Shown one piece after another: positions 1 to 10,462 of a DNA stretch of 64,000 nucleotides; positions within the stretch are counted from its first letter, which is position 1; every line of letters starts with the position of its first letter. The notes beneath the pieces are model-generated. The model made no database searches, was not told the DNA's origin, and saw nothing but the letters and a program-made list of their open reading frames with translations. Origin of the DNA: Microbacterium hominis (GTDB lineage: Bacteria; Actinomycetota; Actinomycetes; Actinomycetales; Microbacteriaceae); NCBI RefSeq assembly GCF_013282805.1, contig NZ_CP054038.1, positions 1,178,001 through 1,242,000 of the forward strand, read 5' to 3'. The position numbers were made by a program, and so were the translations under genes.

Positions 1-39
1 GAGGGCCGCTTCCTGCGTCGCGCGCCCCGCGGCGCCGGA

Positions 40-642
40 CTACTTCTTCTTGCTCTTCTTGCTCTTCTTGGACTTCTTGCCCTGCTTCGCGGCGGCGGAG
101 CCGTGGGCGCCCGGCATGCGCGAGAGGTGGCGGGCGGCATCCACCGGCTTTCGGCGGCCAGGGCGGCCCGATGGCTTGCCGCCGACGTACAGCCAGCCCA
201 GCAGTTCCTCGTCCGCACCGAGCCCGTGGGCCTTGGCGACCGCCTTGGAGCGCGTGTAGTGGCCGGTGCGCCACAGCACGCCCCACCCCGCCTCGTCGAG
301 CAGGAGGCTGAGCGCGTGGGCGACGCCGGAGGCGACGGCCTCCTGCTCCCAGCGCGGCACCTTGCCGCTCTTGCGGTAGCTGGCGACGACAGCGATGAGC
401 AGAGGTGCCCGCTGCGGCTTGGACGACACGCCCTTCTCGCCCTCGGCCTTCGCGATCGCGCGACCGAGCGTCTCCCGGTCGCTGCCGCGCAGTTCGATCA
501 GGCGCCACGGTCGCAGCGAGGAGTGGTCGGCGACCCGCCCCGCGGCGGCGACGAGCTCGAGCAGCTCCGCGTGCGTGGGGGCGGCCTCGGTCACCTTCGA
601 CCACGAGCGGCGGGACCGCATCGCCTCGAGGGCGCTGCTCAC
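40..642 (-). CDS. Nitroreductase-family protein with Lys-rich tail
   Basis: Predicted FMN-dependent nitroreductase-like protein of 200 residues, probably a cytoplasmic NAD(P)H oxidoreductase of unknown substrate. The N-terminus (ALEAMRSRRSW, HSSLRPWRLIEL) follows the family pattern of an Arg-Arg-Ser FMN-binding segment and an RPW motif. The tail ends in a repeated Lys-Lys-Ser run of about 15 residues, probably disordered and possibly nucleic-acid binding. I chose the GTG start at 642 because it overlaps the msrB stop codon by four bases (GTGA), which suggests translational coupling. A longer reading would begin inside msrB. Pairing with msrB fits a redox-repair role, but that is inference. 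Confidence 0.78.
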   Translation of the reverse strand: MSSALEAMRSRRSWSKVTEAAPTHAELLELVAAAGRVADHSSLRPWRLIELRGSDRETLGRAIAKAEGEKGVSSKPQRAPLLIAVVASYRKSGKVPRWEQEAVASGVAHALSLLLDEAGWGVLWRTGHYTRSKAVAKAHGLGADEELLGWLYVGGKPSGRPGRRKPVDAARHLSRMPGAHGSAAAKQGKKSKKSKKSKKK

Positions 643-1046
643 TCGCCGGACTCCGGCGTGAAGTCGAGGGAGAGCGAGTTCATGCAGTAGCGGTCGCCGG
701 TGGGCGTGCCGAAGCCGTCGGGGAAGACGTGTCCGAGGTGCGACCCGCAGTTCGCGCAGCGCACCTCGGTGCGCACCATGCCGTGGCTGCGGTCCTCGAT
801 GAGCTCCACGGCCTCGGGACGGATCGACTCGTAGAAGCTCGGCCACCCGCAGTGCGAATCGAACTTCGTGCCGCTCTGGAACAGCTCGGTCCCGCACGCC
901 GCGCACGTGTAGAGGCCGGCGCGGTTCTCGTCGAGCAGTTCACCGGTCCAGGGGCGCTCGGTGCCCGCCTCGCGAAGCACGGCGAACTGCGCCGGAGTCA
1001 GCTCCTCGCGCCACTGCTCGTCGCTCTTGTCCACGGCATATGTCAT
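639..1046 (-). CDS. msrB: Peptide-methionine (R)-S-oxide reductase
   Basis: Reduces the R epimer of methionine sulfoxide in proteins, using thioredoxin or a similar donor. The 135-residue length is typical. Two CxxC pairs that bind structural zinc are seen at residues 48/51 and 97/100, GWPSF at about 67-71, and the catalytic Cys at 121 in RYCMNS. Cys66 just before GWPSF is a candidate recycling cysteine. The gene is divergent from the DUF2332 gene over an 86-base gap and overlaps the following nitroreductase-like gene by four bases. All catalytic residues are intact, so it should be active. Confidence 0.95.
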   Translation of the reverse strand: MTYAVDKSDEQWREELTPAQFAVLREAGTERPWTGELLDENRAGLYTCAACGTELFQSGTKFDSHCGWPSFYESIRPEAVELIEDRSHGMVRTEVRCANCGSHLGHVFPDGFGTPTGDRYCMNSLSLDFTPESGE

Positions 1047-1132
1047 GACTTCTCCTTACGACCACTCCATTCAACCTCAGCCGCACCCGCTGCGGGCCCG
1101 CCAGGCTGGGCAACGCCCGCGAGAATGGGCGG

Positions 1133-2137
1133 GTGGACGTGGATGCCGAGACCGCAGCCGTCATCGAGCGCTACGCGCGCTTCGCCCGGGAGGAGGCGCC
1201 CGGGCGCTCCGCGCTGTACGGCGAGTGGGCGGCAGGCGTCGCCGACGACGACGCGACCGCGCGGATCCTCGCCCGCATCCCCGCGACCCGCCGCCAGCCG
1301 CCGCTGGTGTTCGCGATCACGCGGATGCTCGGCGCGCCCGAGGACGGATTCGGCGCCTGGGCAGCCTGGCTCGACCGGCACGCCGACGCCGTCGTGGCCG
1401 AGGCTGCGCGGCGAGGACTGCAGACCAACGAGCCGCAGCGGTGCGCGGCGCTGCTGCCGGCGCTGGCGACGATCCCCGGGCCGATCGCGCTCATCGAGAT
1501 CGGCGCGAGCGCGGGTCTGTGCCTGTATCCCGACCGTTATTCGTATCGCTATCGGGACGATCGCGACGTCGTCGACCTCGATCCGGCCGACGGGCCCTCG
1601 CGCGTGCGACTGGAATGCCGGGTGACCGGCGCGCCGCCCCTGCGGATGCCCGAGATCGTGTGGCGCGCCGGGATCGACCTGCAGCCCCTGGATGCGGCCT
1701 CGCCCGAGGACCGTGCGTTCCTTCGCGCCCTGGTCTGGCCGGGGGAGGAGGGACGGGCCGAGCGGGTGGAGGCCGCCCTCGACATCGTGGCCGCGGACCT
1801 GCCCCGCATCGTGGCCGGCGATGCCGCGGAGCCGGAGACGCTGCGGGCGCTCATCGCGTCGGCGCCCGCCGGTATCCCGACCGTGGTGACCACGCCCGGC
1901 GTGCTGCCGCACGTGCCGCGCGCCGGGCGCGAGCGCATCCGCGCGACCCTTCGCGGCGCCGACGTCACGTGGGTGACGATCGATCCCCCCGCGCTCGACG
2001 CGGCGTGGCATCCACCCCTCCCGATCGATGCGTGGGGCGGCTTCGTGCTCGCCCGCGACGCCGCGCCACTGGCTTCGGTCGACCCGCTCGGCGCGTTCGT
2101 GGAGTGGCGCGCGGGTGTGGAGGCGGCACGCCGCTAG
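1133..2137 (+). CDS. DUF2332 family protein
   Basis: A 334-residue cytoplasmic protein matching the actinobacterial DUF2332 family, whose function is not known. The family signature is visible in the middle: a TNEPQR segment, then LIEIGASAGLCLYPDRYSY, which resembles a glycine-rich SAM or nucleotide-binding loop. A methyltransferase-like fold is therefore possible but not shown. The start is a GTG at 1133. The next gene begins two bases after the stop, so the two are probably co-transcribed. Confidence 0.85.
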   Translation: MDVDAETAAVIERYARFAREEAPGRSALYGEWAAGVADDDATARILARIPATRRQPPLVFAITRMLGAPEDGFGAWAAWLDRHADAVVAEAARRGLQTNEPQRCAALLPALATIPGPIALIEIGASAGLCLYPDRYSYRYRDDRDVVDLDPADGPSRVRLECRVTGAPPLRMPEIVWRAGIDLQPLDAASPEDRAFLRALVWPGEEGRAERVEAALDIVAADLPRIVAGDAAEPETLRALIASAPAGIPTVVTTPGVLPHVPRAGRERIRATLRGADVTWVTIDPPALDAAWHPPLPIDAWGGFVLARDAAPLASVDPLGAFVEWRAGVEAARR

Positions 2138-2138
2138 C

Positions 2139-2375
2139 GTGGAGCACGTGCCCCTCACCGACCGCGACCGCGCCGTTCTGGACTTCGAAGCCGAGTGGCG
2201 TCGGCACGCGGGCGACAAGGAAGACGCGATCAGATCGGAGCTGGGGCTCGCCCCCGCGCGGTACTACCAGCTGCTCGGGCGCCTGCTGGACACCGTCGAG
2301 GCGCAGCGGCACGATCCGATGCTGGTCAAGCGGCTGCGCCGCCTCCGCGACGAGGGAGACCGCTCGGCGGGGTAG
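2139..2375 (+). CDS. DUF3263 small helix-turn-helix protein
   Basis: A 78-residue protein with the DUF3263 pattern: an acidic start (LTDRDRAVLDFE), a central helix-turn-helix-like segment (KEDAIRSELGLAPARYYQLL) and a basic end. Proteins of this family are small predicted DNA-binding proteins of actinobacteria, often next to a LytR_C gene as here. GTG at 2139 follows the upstream stop by one base; a second GTG at 2148 is an alternative. The target is unknown. Confidence 0.82.
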   Translation: MEHVPLTDRDRAVLDFEAEWRRHAGDKEDAIRSELGLAPARYYQLLGRLLDTVEAQRHDPMLVKRLRRLRDEGDRSAG

Positions 2376-2447
2376 GTCCGGCGCTCGGAGGGGCGGCCGG
2401 TCGGCGGGTTCGCAGAGCTCCCGGGCGGCTCCCGATAGCATCGGGGG

Positions 2448-3029
2448 GTGCCGCACCCGTCGTACCCGAAGGATCGTTTCGACGACCTCCCCTCCGACAC
2501 CGGTCGCGTCGGCGCCCACCGCGCCGAGAACCCCCACATCCACCGCTGGGTGGTGCTCATGTGGGCGGTCGGGGCGACGATCGTGCTCATCGCGCTCGGC
2601 GTGTTCGCGACGCTGCTGGCCTCCGGCCGCGTGACGCTGTTCCCGACGAGCGCGCCCGTCGTGGAGGCGAGTCCGACCGCGACGGTCGTCCCGGTGCTCG
2701 ACACCACCTACGAGGTGCTCGTCCTCAACGCGACGCCGCAGAGCGGTCTGGCCACCCAGACGAAGGACGCCGTCGTGAACGCCGGCTGGCCGGCCGACGA
2801 TGTGCTGGCCAGCGAGGCCGGCACCGACGACTTCCCCGAGACGACGGTGTACTACGCGACCGAGGCCGATCAGGCCGCGGCAGCCGGCCTCGCCGAGGCG
2901 ATCGGCGGCGCCCGCATCGAGCAGAGCAGCGTCTACCAGCCCGCCGACGACCCCGAGGCGCGGCAGCTGACGGTGGTGGTCGGTCTGGATCGCACCGACG
3001 CTCCGGCCGCGCAGACGCCCGAATCCTGA
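2448..3029 (+). CDS. LytR C-terminal domain membrane protein
   Basis: A 193-residue bitopic membrane protein. A cytoplasmic N-terminus of about 33 residues is followed by one transmembrane helix (about 34-58, WVVLMWAVGATIVLIALGVF) and an extracytoplasmic LytR_C domain (about 85-185, beginning YEVLVLNATPQSGLA). LytR_C domains occur at the ends of LytR-CpsA-Psr wall-polymer ligases, but here the catalytic domain is absent, so a role at the cell wall is only inferred. GTG start at 2448. It lies 72 bases after the DUF3263 gene and before the cold-shock gene. Confidence 0.85.
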   Translation: MPHPSYPKDRFDDLPSDTGRVGAHRAENPHIHRWVVLMWAVGATIVLIALGVFATLLASGRVTLFPTSAPVVEASPTATVVPVLDTTYEVLVLNATPQSGLATQTKDAVVNAGWPADDVLASEAGTDDFPETTVYYATEADQAAAAGLAEAIGGARIEQSSVYQPADDPEARQLTVVVGLDRTDAPAAQTPES

Positions 3030-3161
3030 GGCATCGATCCGCGTGTGTTTCGCCGCGGTAAAAACTTCGATGCATGCGTGTCAACAGTTCGCCTGCGGGC
3101 CCGTACGGGGCAGAACGGGTGCATACGATGGCCGCAGTCCCACCAGCAACAGGAGAACAGC

Positions 3162-3362
3162 ATGACCCAGGGCACCGTCAAGTGGTTCAACGCCGAGAAG
3201 GGCTACGGCTTCATCACGGTGACGGATGGACAGGACGTCTTCGTGCACTACTCGAACATCGACATGACCGGCTTCCGCGTCCTCGAAGAGGGCCAGACCG
3301 TCGAGTTCACCGTCGGCTCGGGTCAGAAGGGCCCGCAGGCGGAATCGGTCCGCATCGTCTAG
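3162..3362 (+). CDS. cspA: Cold-shock protein, CspA type
   Basis: A 66-residue single cold-shock domain with both RNA-binding motifs: KGYGFI (RNP1) and DVFVHYSNI (RNP2). Such proteins bind single-stranded RNA or DNA and act as RNA chaperones. The ATG at 3162 is preceded by an AGGAG ribosome binding site at 3151-3155; an upstream in-frame extension has no family match. A strong intrinsic terminator follows, so transcription ends before groEL. Confidence 0.95.
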   Translation: MTQGTVKWFNAEKGYGFITVTDGQDVFVHYSNIDMTGFRVLEEGQTVEFTVGSGQKGPQAESVRIV

Positions 3363-3379
3363 ATCCCCCACCCTTCCTG

Positions 3380-3413
3380 CGCGCGCGCCCGTCGACCGGG
3401 CGCGCGCGTTTTC
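3380..3413 (+). terminator. Intrinsic terminator after cspA
   Basis: Perfect 11-base inverted repeat (CGCGCGCGCCC at 3380-3390, its complement at 3398-3408) with a 7-base loop, followed by TTTT. It separates cspA from the groEL promoter. Confidence 0.85.
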
Positions 3414-3434
3414 GCTTCCCCCGGATGCACGTGG

Positions 3435-5151
<1,717 letters not shown>

Positions 5152-5200
5152 CGCGAGACGGATCGAATGCCGCGCAGCGGCGTTGATGCGGCTCGGGTGA

Positions 5201-5236
5201 AGGTCGAGTAGCCCGCGAAGCGAGCGTATCGAGACC
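5201..5236. repeat. Imperfect palindromic intergenic repeat
   Basis: GGTCGAGTAGC reads toward GTATCGAGACC, giving an imperfect inverted repeat with a GC-rich centre just after groEL. From memory it resembles short palindromic repeats scattered between genes in Microbacteriaceae. Only one copy was noticed here, so family membership is unproven. Confidence 0.4.
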
Positions 5237-5250
5237 CAGCCGCCGCACAC

Positions 5251-5281
5251 GAAGGCCCCTCCGCGAGGAGGGGCCTTCGTC
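5251..5281. terminator. Bidirectional terminator, groEL / WXG100
   Basis: Perfect 12-base stem (GAAGGCCCCTCC at 5251-5262, complement at 5267-5278) with a GCGA tetraloop. It sits between two convergent genes and can serve both strands. The T-tract is weak on the plus strand. Confidence 0.8.
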
Positions 5282-5293
5282 GTTCCCGACCGT

Positions 5294-5581
5294 TCAGCGG
5301 AAGAGGCTCATCGTCGCCGTCTCGGCCTCGGAGTACTGGCGCGCGGCCACCCCCAGGGCGGAGTTGATGCCCGCGAGGCTCTCTTCGACATGCCGCTGTG
5401 TGGCGCGCCACTCCTCGACGACGGAGTGGAAGGCGACCGAGGCCGAACCGGTCCACGACGACTGGAGCTGCGTGAGCTGCGACATCATCGCCTGCGTCTC
5501 GGCCTGCAGGCGATCGATGGTGCCGCGCACGGAGGCGGTCGCGGCGAGGACGGCGTCGCTGTCGACGGAGAAGACGGCCAT
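5294..5581 (-). CDS. WXG100 (ESAT-6-like) protein
   Basis: A 95-residue helical-hairpin protein with the WXG turn as WTG at residues 43-45. Family members are usually exported by type VII secretion as dimers. No partner WXG gene and no EccC-type ATPase is nearby, so it is an orphan here. The ATG at 5581 is preceded by a GAGAGGGA ribosome binding site; an upstream extension to 5698 is not supported. It ends at the bidirectional terminator shared with groEL. Confidence 0.85.
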   Translation of the reverse strand: MAVFSVDSDAVLAATASVRGTIDRLQAETQAMMSQLTQLQSSWTGSASVAFHSVVEEWRATQRHVEESLAGINSALGVAARQYSEAETATMSLFR

Positions 5582-5719
5582 GGTGTTCCCTCTCGGATCC
5601 GGCGGGCGACCCGATGCCGCGCCCGCATGCGTTAAGGCTAGGGATGCCGCGCCGCACGCCATCGACGAGAACGCCCGACGTGGACGGTGCCCTCGCATGC
5701 GTGGTCTGGGGAGGAGAGG

Positions 5720-7486
5720 TCAGGCGTCGTCGGCGGTGGGCCGGCGGATCGGCTGGGTCTGGATGAATCTCTGATCGGCCGCCTCCCGCTCCTTCTGCAG
5801 GGGGAACCCGACCCGGAAGGTCGCCCCTCCGCCCGGAGTGTCGACGACGCCGACGCTCCCGTGCAGCGCCTCGACGATCGCCGAGACGATCGACAGGCCG
5901 AGACCGGTGCCCCCGGTCTCGCGCGTGCGCGAGGTGTCTGCTCGCCAGAACCGCTGGAAGATCTTCTCCTTGATCTGGTCGGGCACCCCCTCGCCGTGGT
6001 CGACGATCTCGATCCAGCCCAGCGCGGCCTCGGGGTCGACGCCCACGCGCAGCTCGATGGGGGAGTCCTCGGCGGTGAACCGCTGAGCGTTCCCCAGCAG
6101 GTTCGTCACCACCTGACGGACGCGGTTCTCGTCGCCGAGCACGATGGGCGCGATCGGGGCGGCGGGCGCCGGGACGGGATTCGAGGGACGGGGCGGTCCG
6201 CCGGCCGGTGCATCGCCGGAGGGCCGGGCGGTCTGGATCGAGCCCGTGCGCGGACGACGGCGAAGCAGCGACAGCGTGGCGCCCGCCCGCGAGATCGCGG
6301 ACGTGTTCGGCGCGGGCCGACGTCGGCCAGAGGGTGAAACGGGTGCCGGAGAGACCTCGCCGGTGGTCGCAGGCGGCTCCTGCGCCGTGGTGTCGATCAC
6401 CGTCACTGGCCGACGCGGTGCGGCAGCGCGCACGTCGAGCGCGGCATCCCGGGCGATGGGACGCAGGTCGACGGGCGCGATCACGACATCGCGGCGCTCG
6501 TCGAGGCGGGCGAGGTTCAGCAGGTCCTCGACGAGCACGCCCATGCGGATCGCCTCCTTCTCGATGCGATCCATCGACTGGGTGACATCGTCCTCGGTGG
6601 AGATCGCGCCCATGCGGTACAGCTCGGCGTACCCGCGCACGGTCACGAGCGGGGTGCGCAGCTCGTGGCTCGCGTCGCCGATGAACCGGCGCATCTGCTG
6701 CACCGTCGCATCGCGCTGGCCGATGGCGACGTCGACTTCGCCGAGCATGGTGTTGATCGCGGCCTTCAGGCGCCCGACCTCGGTGCCGGGCGCGATGTCG
6801 GTCATGCGGATGCTGAAATCGCCCTCGGCGATGGCCGTGGCGGTGGTCTCGACCTGCCGGAGGCTGCGGAACGCGAGGGTCACCAGCAGCCGCGTCAGCA
6901 GTGCGCCGGCCACGATGGTGATGACGGCGATCACGCTGTAGATGCCGAGATAGGTGGCGATCGTGCGGTTGACCGAGGCGAGGGGCACGGCGACCAGCTG
7001 CGTGTACAGCACTCCGGTGCTGCGCACCTCTTCGACGGTCACCGTCGCGCGGTACTCGGCTTCGCCGTCGACCGAGGTCAGATTGAAAGGGGCGAGGGTG
7101 GAGGCGATGGCGCGGTCGAGCGGAAAGCTCTCGGGGAAGTCGGGGGCCGGGGCTCCGCGGCCGCCGGCCGTGCCGACGAGCTCGCCCTCGGTCGGCTCGT
7201 ACACGGCGACGAAGAAGTCGGTCTGCGCCGCGTTCTCGGTCGGCTCGGTCTCCAGCACTCCGTCGACGGTCTCCAGATCCAGCAGAGGCGAGGTCACATC
7301 CGTCTGGGCGAGCTGGCGGAGGTTGGTGTCCACATTGCCGACCAGAGCCGTGCGGAGGAAGGTGGTCGTGCCGATGCCCGCGCCGAACAGGCCCGCCGCG
7401 AGCACGGCGACGCACACGCCCGTCACCTTGGCGCGCAGGCTGATGCCCCGCCACCACCGGGTGACCGCGTCGGACGTTCGTGCCAC
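5720..7486 (-). CDS. Two-component sensor histidine kinase
   Basis: A 588-residue membrane kinase. Order: short cytoplasmic N-terminus, TM1 about 20-45, extracytoplasmic sensor about 46-172, TM2 about 178-205, HAMP, dimerisation domain with phospho-His274 in SHELRTP, and a catalytic domain with N-box Asn462 (TNLLGN), VDHGEGVP (G1), RFWRAD (F) and GGTGLGLSI (G2). Between the dimerisation helices and the N-box is an unusually long Pro/Ala/Arg-rich insertion (about 366-445), probably disordered. The partner regulator gene is 20 bases upstream in the same operon. The stimulus is unknown. Confidence 0.93.
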   Translation of the reverse strand: MARTSDAVTRWWRGISLRAKVTGVCVAVLAAGLFGAGIGTTTFLRTALVGNVDTNLRQLAQTDVTSPLLDLETVDGVLETEPTENAAQTDFFVAVYEPTEGELVGTAGGRGAPAPDFPESFPLDRAIASTLAPFNLTSVDGEAEYRATVTVEEVRSTGVLYTQLVAVPLASVNRTIATYLGIYSVIAVITIVAGALLTRLLVTLAFRSLRQVETTATAIAEGDFSIRMTDIAPGTEVGRLKAAINTMLGEVDVAIGQRDATVQQMRRFIGDASHELRTPLVTVRGYAELYRMGAISTEDDVTQSMDRIEKEAIRMGVLVEDLLNLARLDERRDVVIAPVDLRPIARDAALDVRAAAPRRPVTVIDTTAQEPPATTGEVSPAPVSPSGRRRPAPNTSAISRAGATLSLLRRRPRTGSIQTARPSGDAPAGGPPRPSNPVPAPAAPIAPIVLGDENRVRQVVTNLLGNAQRFTAEDSPIELRVGVDPEAALGWIEIVDHGEGVPDQIKEKIFQRFWRADTSRTRETGGTGLGLSIVSAIVEALHGSVGVVDTPGGGATFRVGFPLQKEREAADQRFIQTQPIRRPTADDA

Positions 7487-7506
7487 GACGTCCCCTCTCG
7501 ACGGGC

Positions 7507-8199
7507 TCAGGCCGACTTGCCCGCCTTGAGCATGTAGCCGAAGCCGCGCTTGGTCTGGATGAGCGGCTCGGTCGAGTGGGGGTCGATCTTGCGGCGGAGG
7601 TAGGAGATGTAGCTCTCGACGATGCCCGCGTCGCCGTTGAAGTCGTACTCCCAGACGTGGTCGAGGATCTGCGCCTTCGACAGCACCCGGTTGGGGTTGA
7701 GCATGAGATAGCGCAGCAGCTTGAACTCGGTGGGGCTGAGGTCGATCGAGACGTCGCCGACCTGCACGTCGTGGGTGTCCTGATCCATCGTGAGCTCGCC
7801 GGCGCGGATGATGGACTCCTCGTCGGCCTGCATCGTGCGGCGGAGGATCGCCTGGATGCGCGCGACGATCTCGTCGAGGCTGAACGGCTTGGTCACGTAG
7901 TCGTCACCGCCGGCGTTGAGGCCGGTGATCTTGTCCTCGGTCTCGTCCTTGGCGGTGAGGAAGAGGATCGGTGCGGTGTAGCCGGCACCGCGCAGGCGCT
8001 TGGTGACGCTGAAGCCGTTCATGTCGGGGAGCATGACGTCGAGCACGATCAGATCGGGTTCTTCTTCGAGGACGGCCGAGATGGTCTGCGCGCCGTTGGC
8101 GACGGCGCGGACCTGGAAGCCCGCGAACCGGAGACTCGTGATGAGCAGGTCGCGGATGTTCGGCTCGTCGTCCACGACGAGGATGCGCGGTGCGGTCAT
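7507..8199 (-). CDS. OmpR-family response regulator
   Basis: A 230-residue DNA-binding response regulator. The receiver domain has acidic pair Asp10/Asp11, phospho-acceptor Asp54 (IVLDVMLP), Thr at LTAKD and Lys104 (VTKPF). The C-terminal winged helix ends with the family pattern (RVLSKAQILDHVW, ESYISYLRRKID, KRGFGYML). ATG at 8199 is chosen because the receiver fold starts there; the region upstream has no homology. It is first in an operon with the sensor kinase. No binding site was recognised near it, but OmpR-type direct repeats occur near 52.1 and 54.2 kb. Confidence 0.95.
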   Translation of the reverse strand: MTAPRILVVDDEPNIRDLLITSLRFAGFQVRAVANGAQTISAVLEEEPDLIVLDVMLPDMNGFSVTKRLRGAGYTAPILFLTAKDETEDKITGLNAGGDDYVTKPFSLDEIVARIQAILRRTMQADEESIIRAGELTMDQDTHDVQVGDVSIDLSPTEFKLLRYLMLNPNRVLSKAQILDHVWEYDFNGDAGIVESYISYLRRKIDPHSTEPLIQTKRGFGYMLKAGKSA

Positions 8200-8354
8200 G
8201 GGCCCATTATGGCCACGGATCCGATGCGCTGTCTGGATATCGGCCGGTGCGGCCGGTTTCGGTCCCGGCCGGGCGAGCCCCTTGAACCGGAGCCGACGGG
8301 CGGGAACGATGGCCACAGGACGGCGCCGCGCCGCCGCCGGACGAGGAGCTTCGC

Positions 8355-9575
8355 ATGTCGCAGATCGTGATCGTCGGAGGCGGCCAGGCCGCCGGAGCCG
8401 CCGCCGAGACCCTCCGCGAGGAGGGCTTCGACGGCGATGTCGTTCTGGTGGCCGCGGAGGCGCATCCGCCCTATCAGCGCCCGCCGCTGTCCAAGGGCTA
8501 CCTCGCGGGCGACGACGGGGTGGATGCCGCGGTGCTGCACCCCGCCTCGTGGTACGCCGACCACGCGATCGATCTGCGCACCGGCATCCGCGCGACCGCC
8601 CTCGATGTCGCCGCCCGCACCCTCGACCTCGCGGACGGCACGCAGCTCGCCTACGACGCCCTGCTGCTGGCGACCGGAGCGACCTCGCGGCGCCTGCCGC
8701 TGCCGGGCGCCGACCGGGACGGCGTGCACTACCTGCGCAGCCTCGACCAGTCCGACGCCCTGGCTGCCGCCCTGCGGGACGGTGGGCAGCGCCTCGTCGT
8801 CATCGGGGCGGGCTGGATCGGCATGGAGGTGGCCGCGACCGCCCGCGGACTCGGCAACGAGGTGACCGTGCTCGATCGGGATCCGGTGCCGCTGGCGGCG
8901 GCCCTCGGCACGCGGATGGGGGAGGTCTTCCGCGCACTCCACGAGGAGCACGGCGTCGTGGTGCGCACCTCGGTCTCGGTGGAGGGCATCGTCGGGTCGG
9001 AACGCGCGGAGGGCGTCGTGGTCGACGGCGAGACCCTGCCGGCCGACCTCGTGCTCATCGGCGTCGGTGCCGTGCCAGACACGGCCCTCGCCGAGGAGGC
9101 GGGTCTGGAGGTGCAGGGCGGCATCCTCGTCGACGGCGCGCTGCGCACCAGCGCCCCGGGCGTCTGGGCCGCAGGTGACGTCGCGAACGCGTTCCATCCG
9201 GTGCTCCAGCGCCATCTGCGCAGCGAGCACTGGGCCAACGCGCTGGAGGGCGGCAAGGTCGCGGCGCGCTCGATGCTCGGACGCGACGTCGCGCACGACG
9301 GCATCCCGTACTTCTACACCGACCAGTTCGACCTCGGCATGGAGCTCTCCGGCTACGCGCCCCTCATGGCCGACGCGGAGGTTCTGGTGCGCGGCGACCT
9401 CGACGCCCGCGAGTTCATCGCCTTCTGGGTGGATGATGGGCGTGTGGTGGCGGGGATGAATGTCAACGTGTGGGACGTGAACGAGCAGGTCCAGGCGCTC
9501 ATCCGCTCGGGAGCGCGCGTCGATCCCGCCGCGCTGCGCGACCCGGACGTCGCGCTCGAGAGCCTCATCGCATGA
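8355..9575 (+). CDS. FAD-dependent NAD(P)H:ferredoxin-type oxidoreductase
   Basis: A 406-residue pyridine-nucleotide-disulfide-fold flavoprotein resembling the ferredoxin reductases that feed Rieske oxygenases and P450s. It has an FAD-binding GGGQAAGAAAE at the N-terminus, PPYQRPPLSK, ATGA, an NAD(P)-binding GAGWIGMEVA at about 150, and the second FAD motif VWAAGDVAN at about 273-281. No ferredoxin or oxygenase gene is adjacent. Its stop overlaps the next start as ATGA, so it is translationally coupled to the FolP2-like gene. Confidence 0.88.
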   Translation: MSQIVIVGGGQAAGAAAETLREEGFDGDVVLVAAEAHPPYQRPPLSKGYLAGDDGVDAAVLHPASWYADHAIDLRTGIRATALDVAARTLDLADGTQLAYDALLLATGATSRRLPLPGADRDGVHYLRSLDQSDALAAALRDGGQRLVVIGAGWIGMEVAATARGLGNEVTVLDRDPVPLAAALGTRMGEVFRALHEEHGVVVRTSVSVEGIVGSERAEGVVVDGETLPADLVLIGVGAVPDTALAEEAGLEVQGGILVDGALRTSAPGVWAAGDVANAFHPVLQRHLRSEHWANALEGGKVAARSMLGRDVAHDGIPYFYTDQFDLGMELSGYAPLMADAEVLVRGDLDAREFIAFWVDDGRVVAGMNVNVWDVNEQVQALIRSGARVDPAALRDPDVALESLIA

Positions 9576-10462
9576 GGGCCGTGCCCGATACCCCGCGCGT
9601 ACGTGCGGGGGCGCACGAACTCGAACTCGCGCGCCACATCGCCGTCATGGCCATCGTCAACCGCACGCCCGATTCGTTCTACGACCGCGGGGCGACCTTC
9701 GCGCTCGACGCTGCGGTGACGGCGGGACACGCCGCGCGCGCCGCCGGCGCGGAGATCATCGACGTGGGCGGAGTGAAATTCGCCCCGGGGCCACCCGTGC
9801 CGATCGACGAGGAGATCGCCCGTGTCGTGCCCGTCGTGGCCGCGCTCGCCGCCGACGTCGCCGTGAGCGTCGACACCTTCCAGCCCGAGGTGGCCCGCGC
9901 GGCGATCGCGGCGGGAGCGGCCGTCATCAACGACACGACGGGGCTGCGCGACCCGGAGATGGTGCGGGTGATCGCCGATTCGGAGGCAGCCGTGGTGATC
10001 GCCCACAGTCGCGCGCAGCCGCGCACGCAGCTGCCGATGCCGCGGTACGCCGATGTGGTCGCCGAGGTCGGCGGCTTCCTCGCCGAGCGCCGCGACCGGG
10101 CGCTGGCGGGCGGCATCCCCGCGGAGCGCATCGTGCTCGATCCCGGGCACGACCTCAACAAGAACACCCGCCACTCGCTCGAGCTGACCCGTCGCCTCGA
10201 CGAGCTCGCCGCGCTGGGCTCGCCGCTGCTGGTGGCGCTGTCGAACAAGGACTTCATCGGCGAGACGCTCGACCGCGACCGGGGCGACCGGCTGCCGGGG
10301 TCGCTGGCGGCGGCGGTGTTCTGCGCGCTCCACGGTGCACGGATCGTGCGCGCGCACAACGTCGCCGAGACCGTTGACGCGATGCGGATGGTGGAGGCGA
10401 TCCTGGGGTGGCGAGAGCCCGCGTATCTGCGCCACAACATGCGCCCGGAGGGGAACGACTGA
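9572..10462 (+). CDS. folP2: Dihydropteroate synthase homologue, FolP2 type
   Basis: A 296-residue TIM-barrel protein of the DHPS family. It keeps NRTPDSFYD, IIDVGGVKF and NDTTGL, but in place of the usual DPGxGFxK loop has DPGHDLNKNT, and it carries ALSNKDFIGETL near the end. These features match mycobacterial FolP2, which has been reported not to act as a normal dihydropteroate synthase. Pterin binding is likely; the reaction is uncertain. The ATG at 9572 overlaps the upstream stop. It is followed by a RibD-like gene through a TGATG junction. Confidence 0.85.
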   Translation: MRAVPDTPRVRAGAHELELARHIAVMAIVNRTPDSFYDRGATFALDAAVTAGHAARAAGAEIIDVGGVKFAPGPPVPIDEEIARVVPVVAALAADVAVSVDTFQPEVARAAIAAGAAVINDTTGLRDPEMVRVIADSEAAVVIAHSRAQPRTQLPMPRYADVVAEVGGFLAERRDRALAGGIPAERIVLDPGHDLNKNTRHSLELTRRLDELAALGSPLLVALSNKDFIGETLDRDRGDRLPGSLAAAVFCALHGARIVRAHNVAETVDAMRMVEAILGWREPAYLRHNMRPEGND

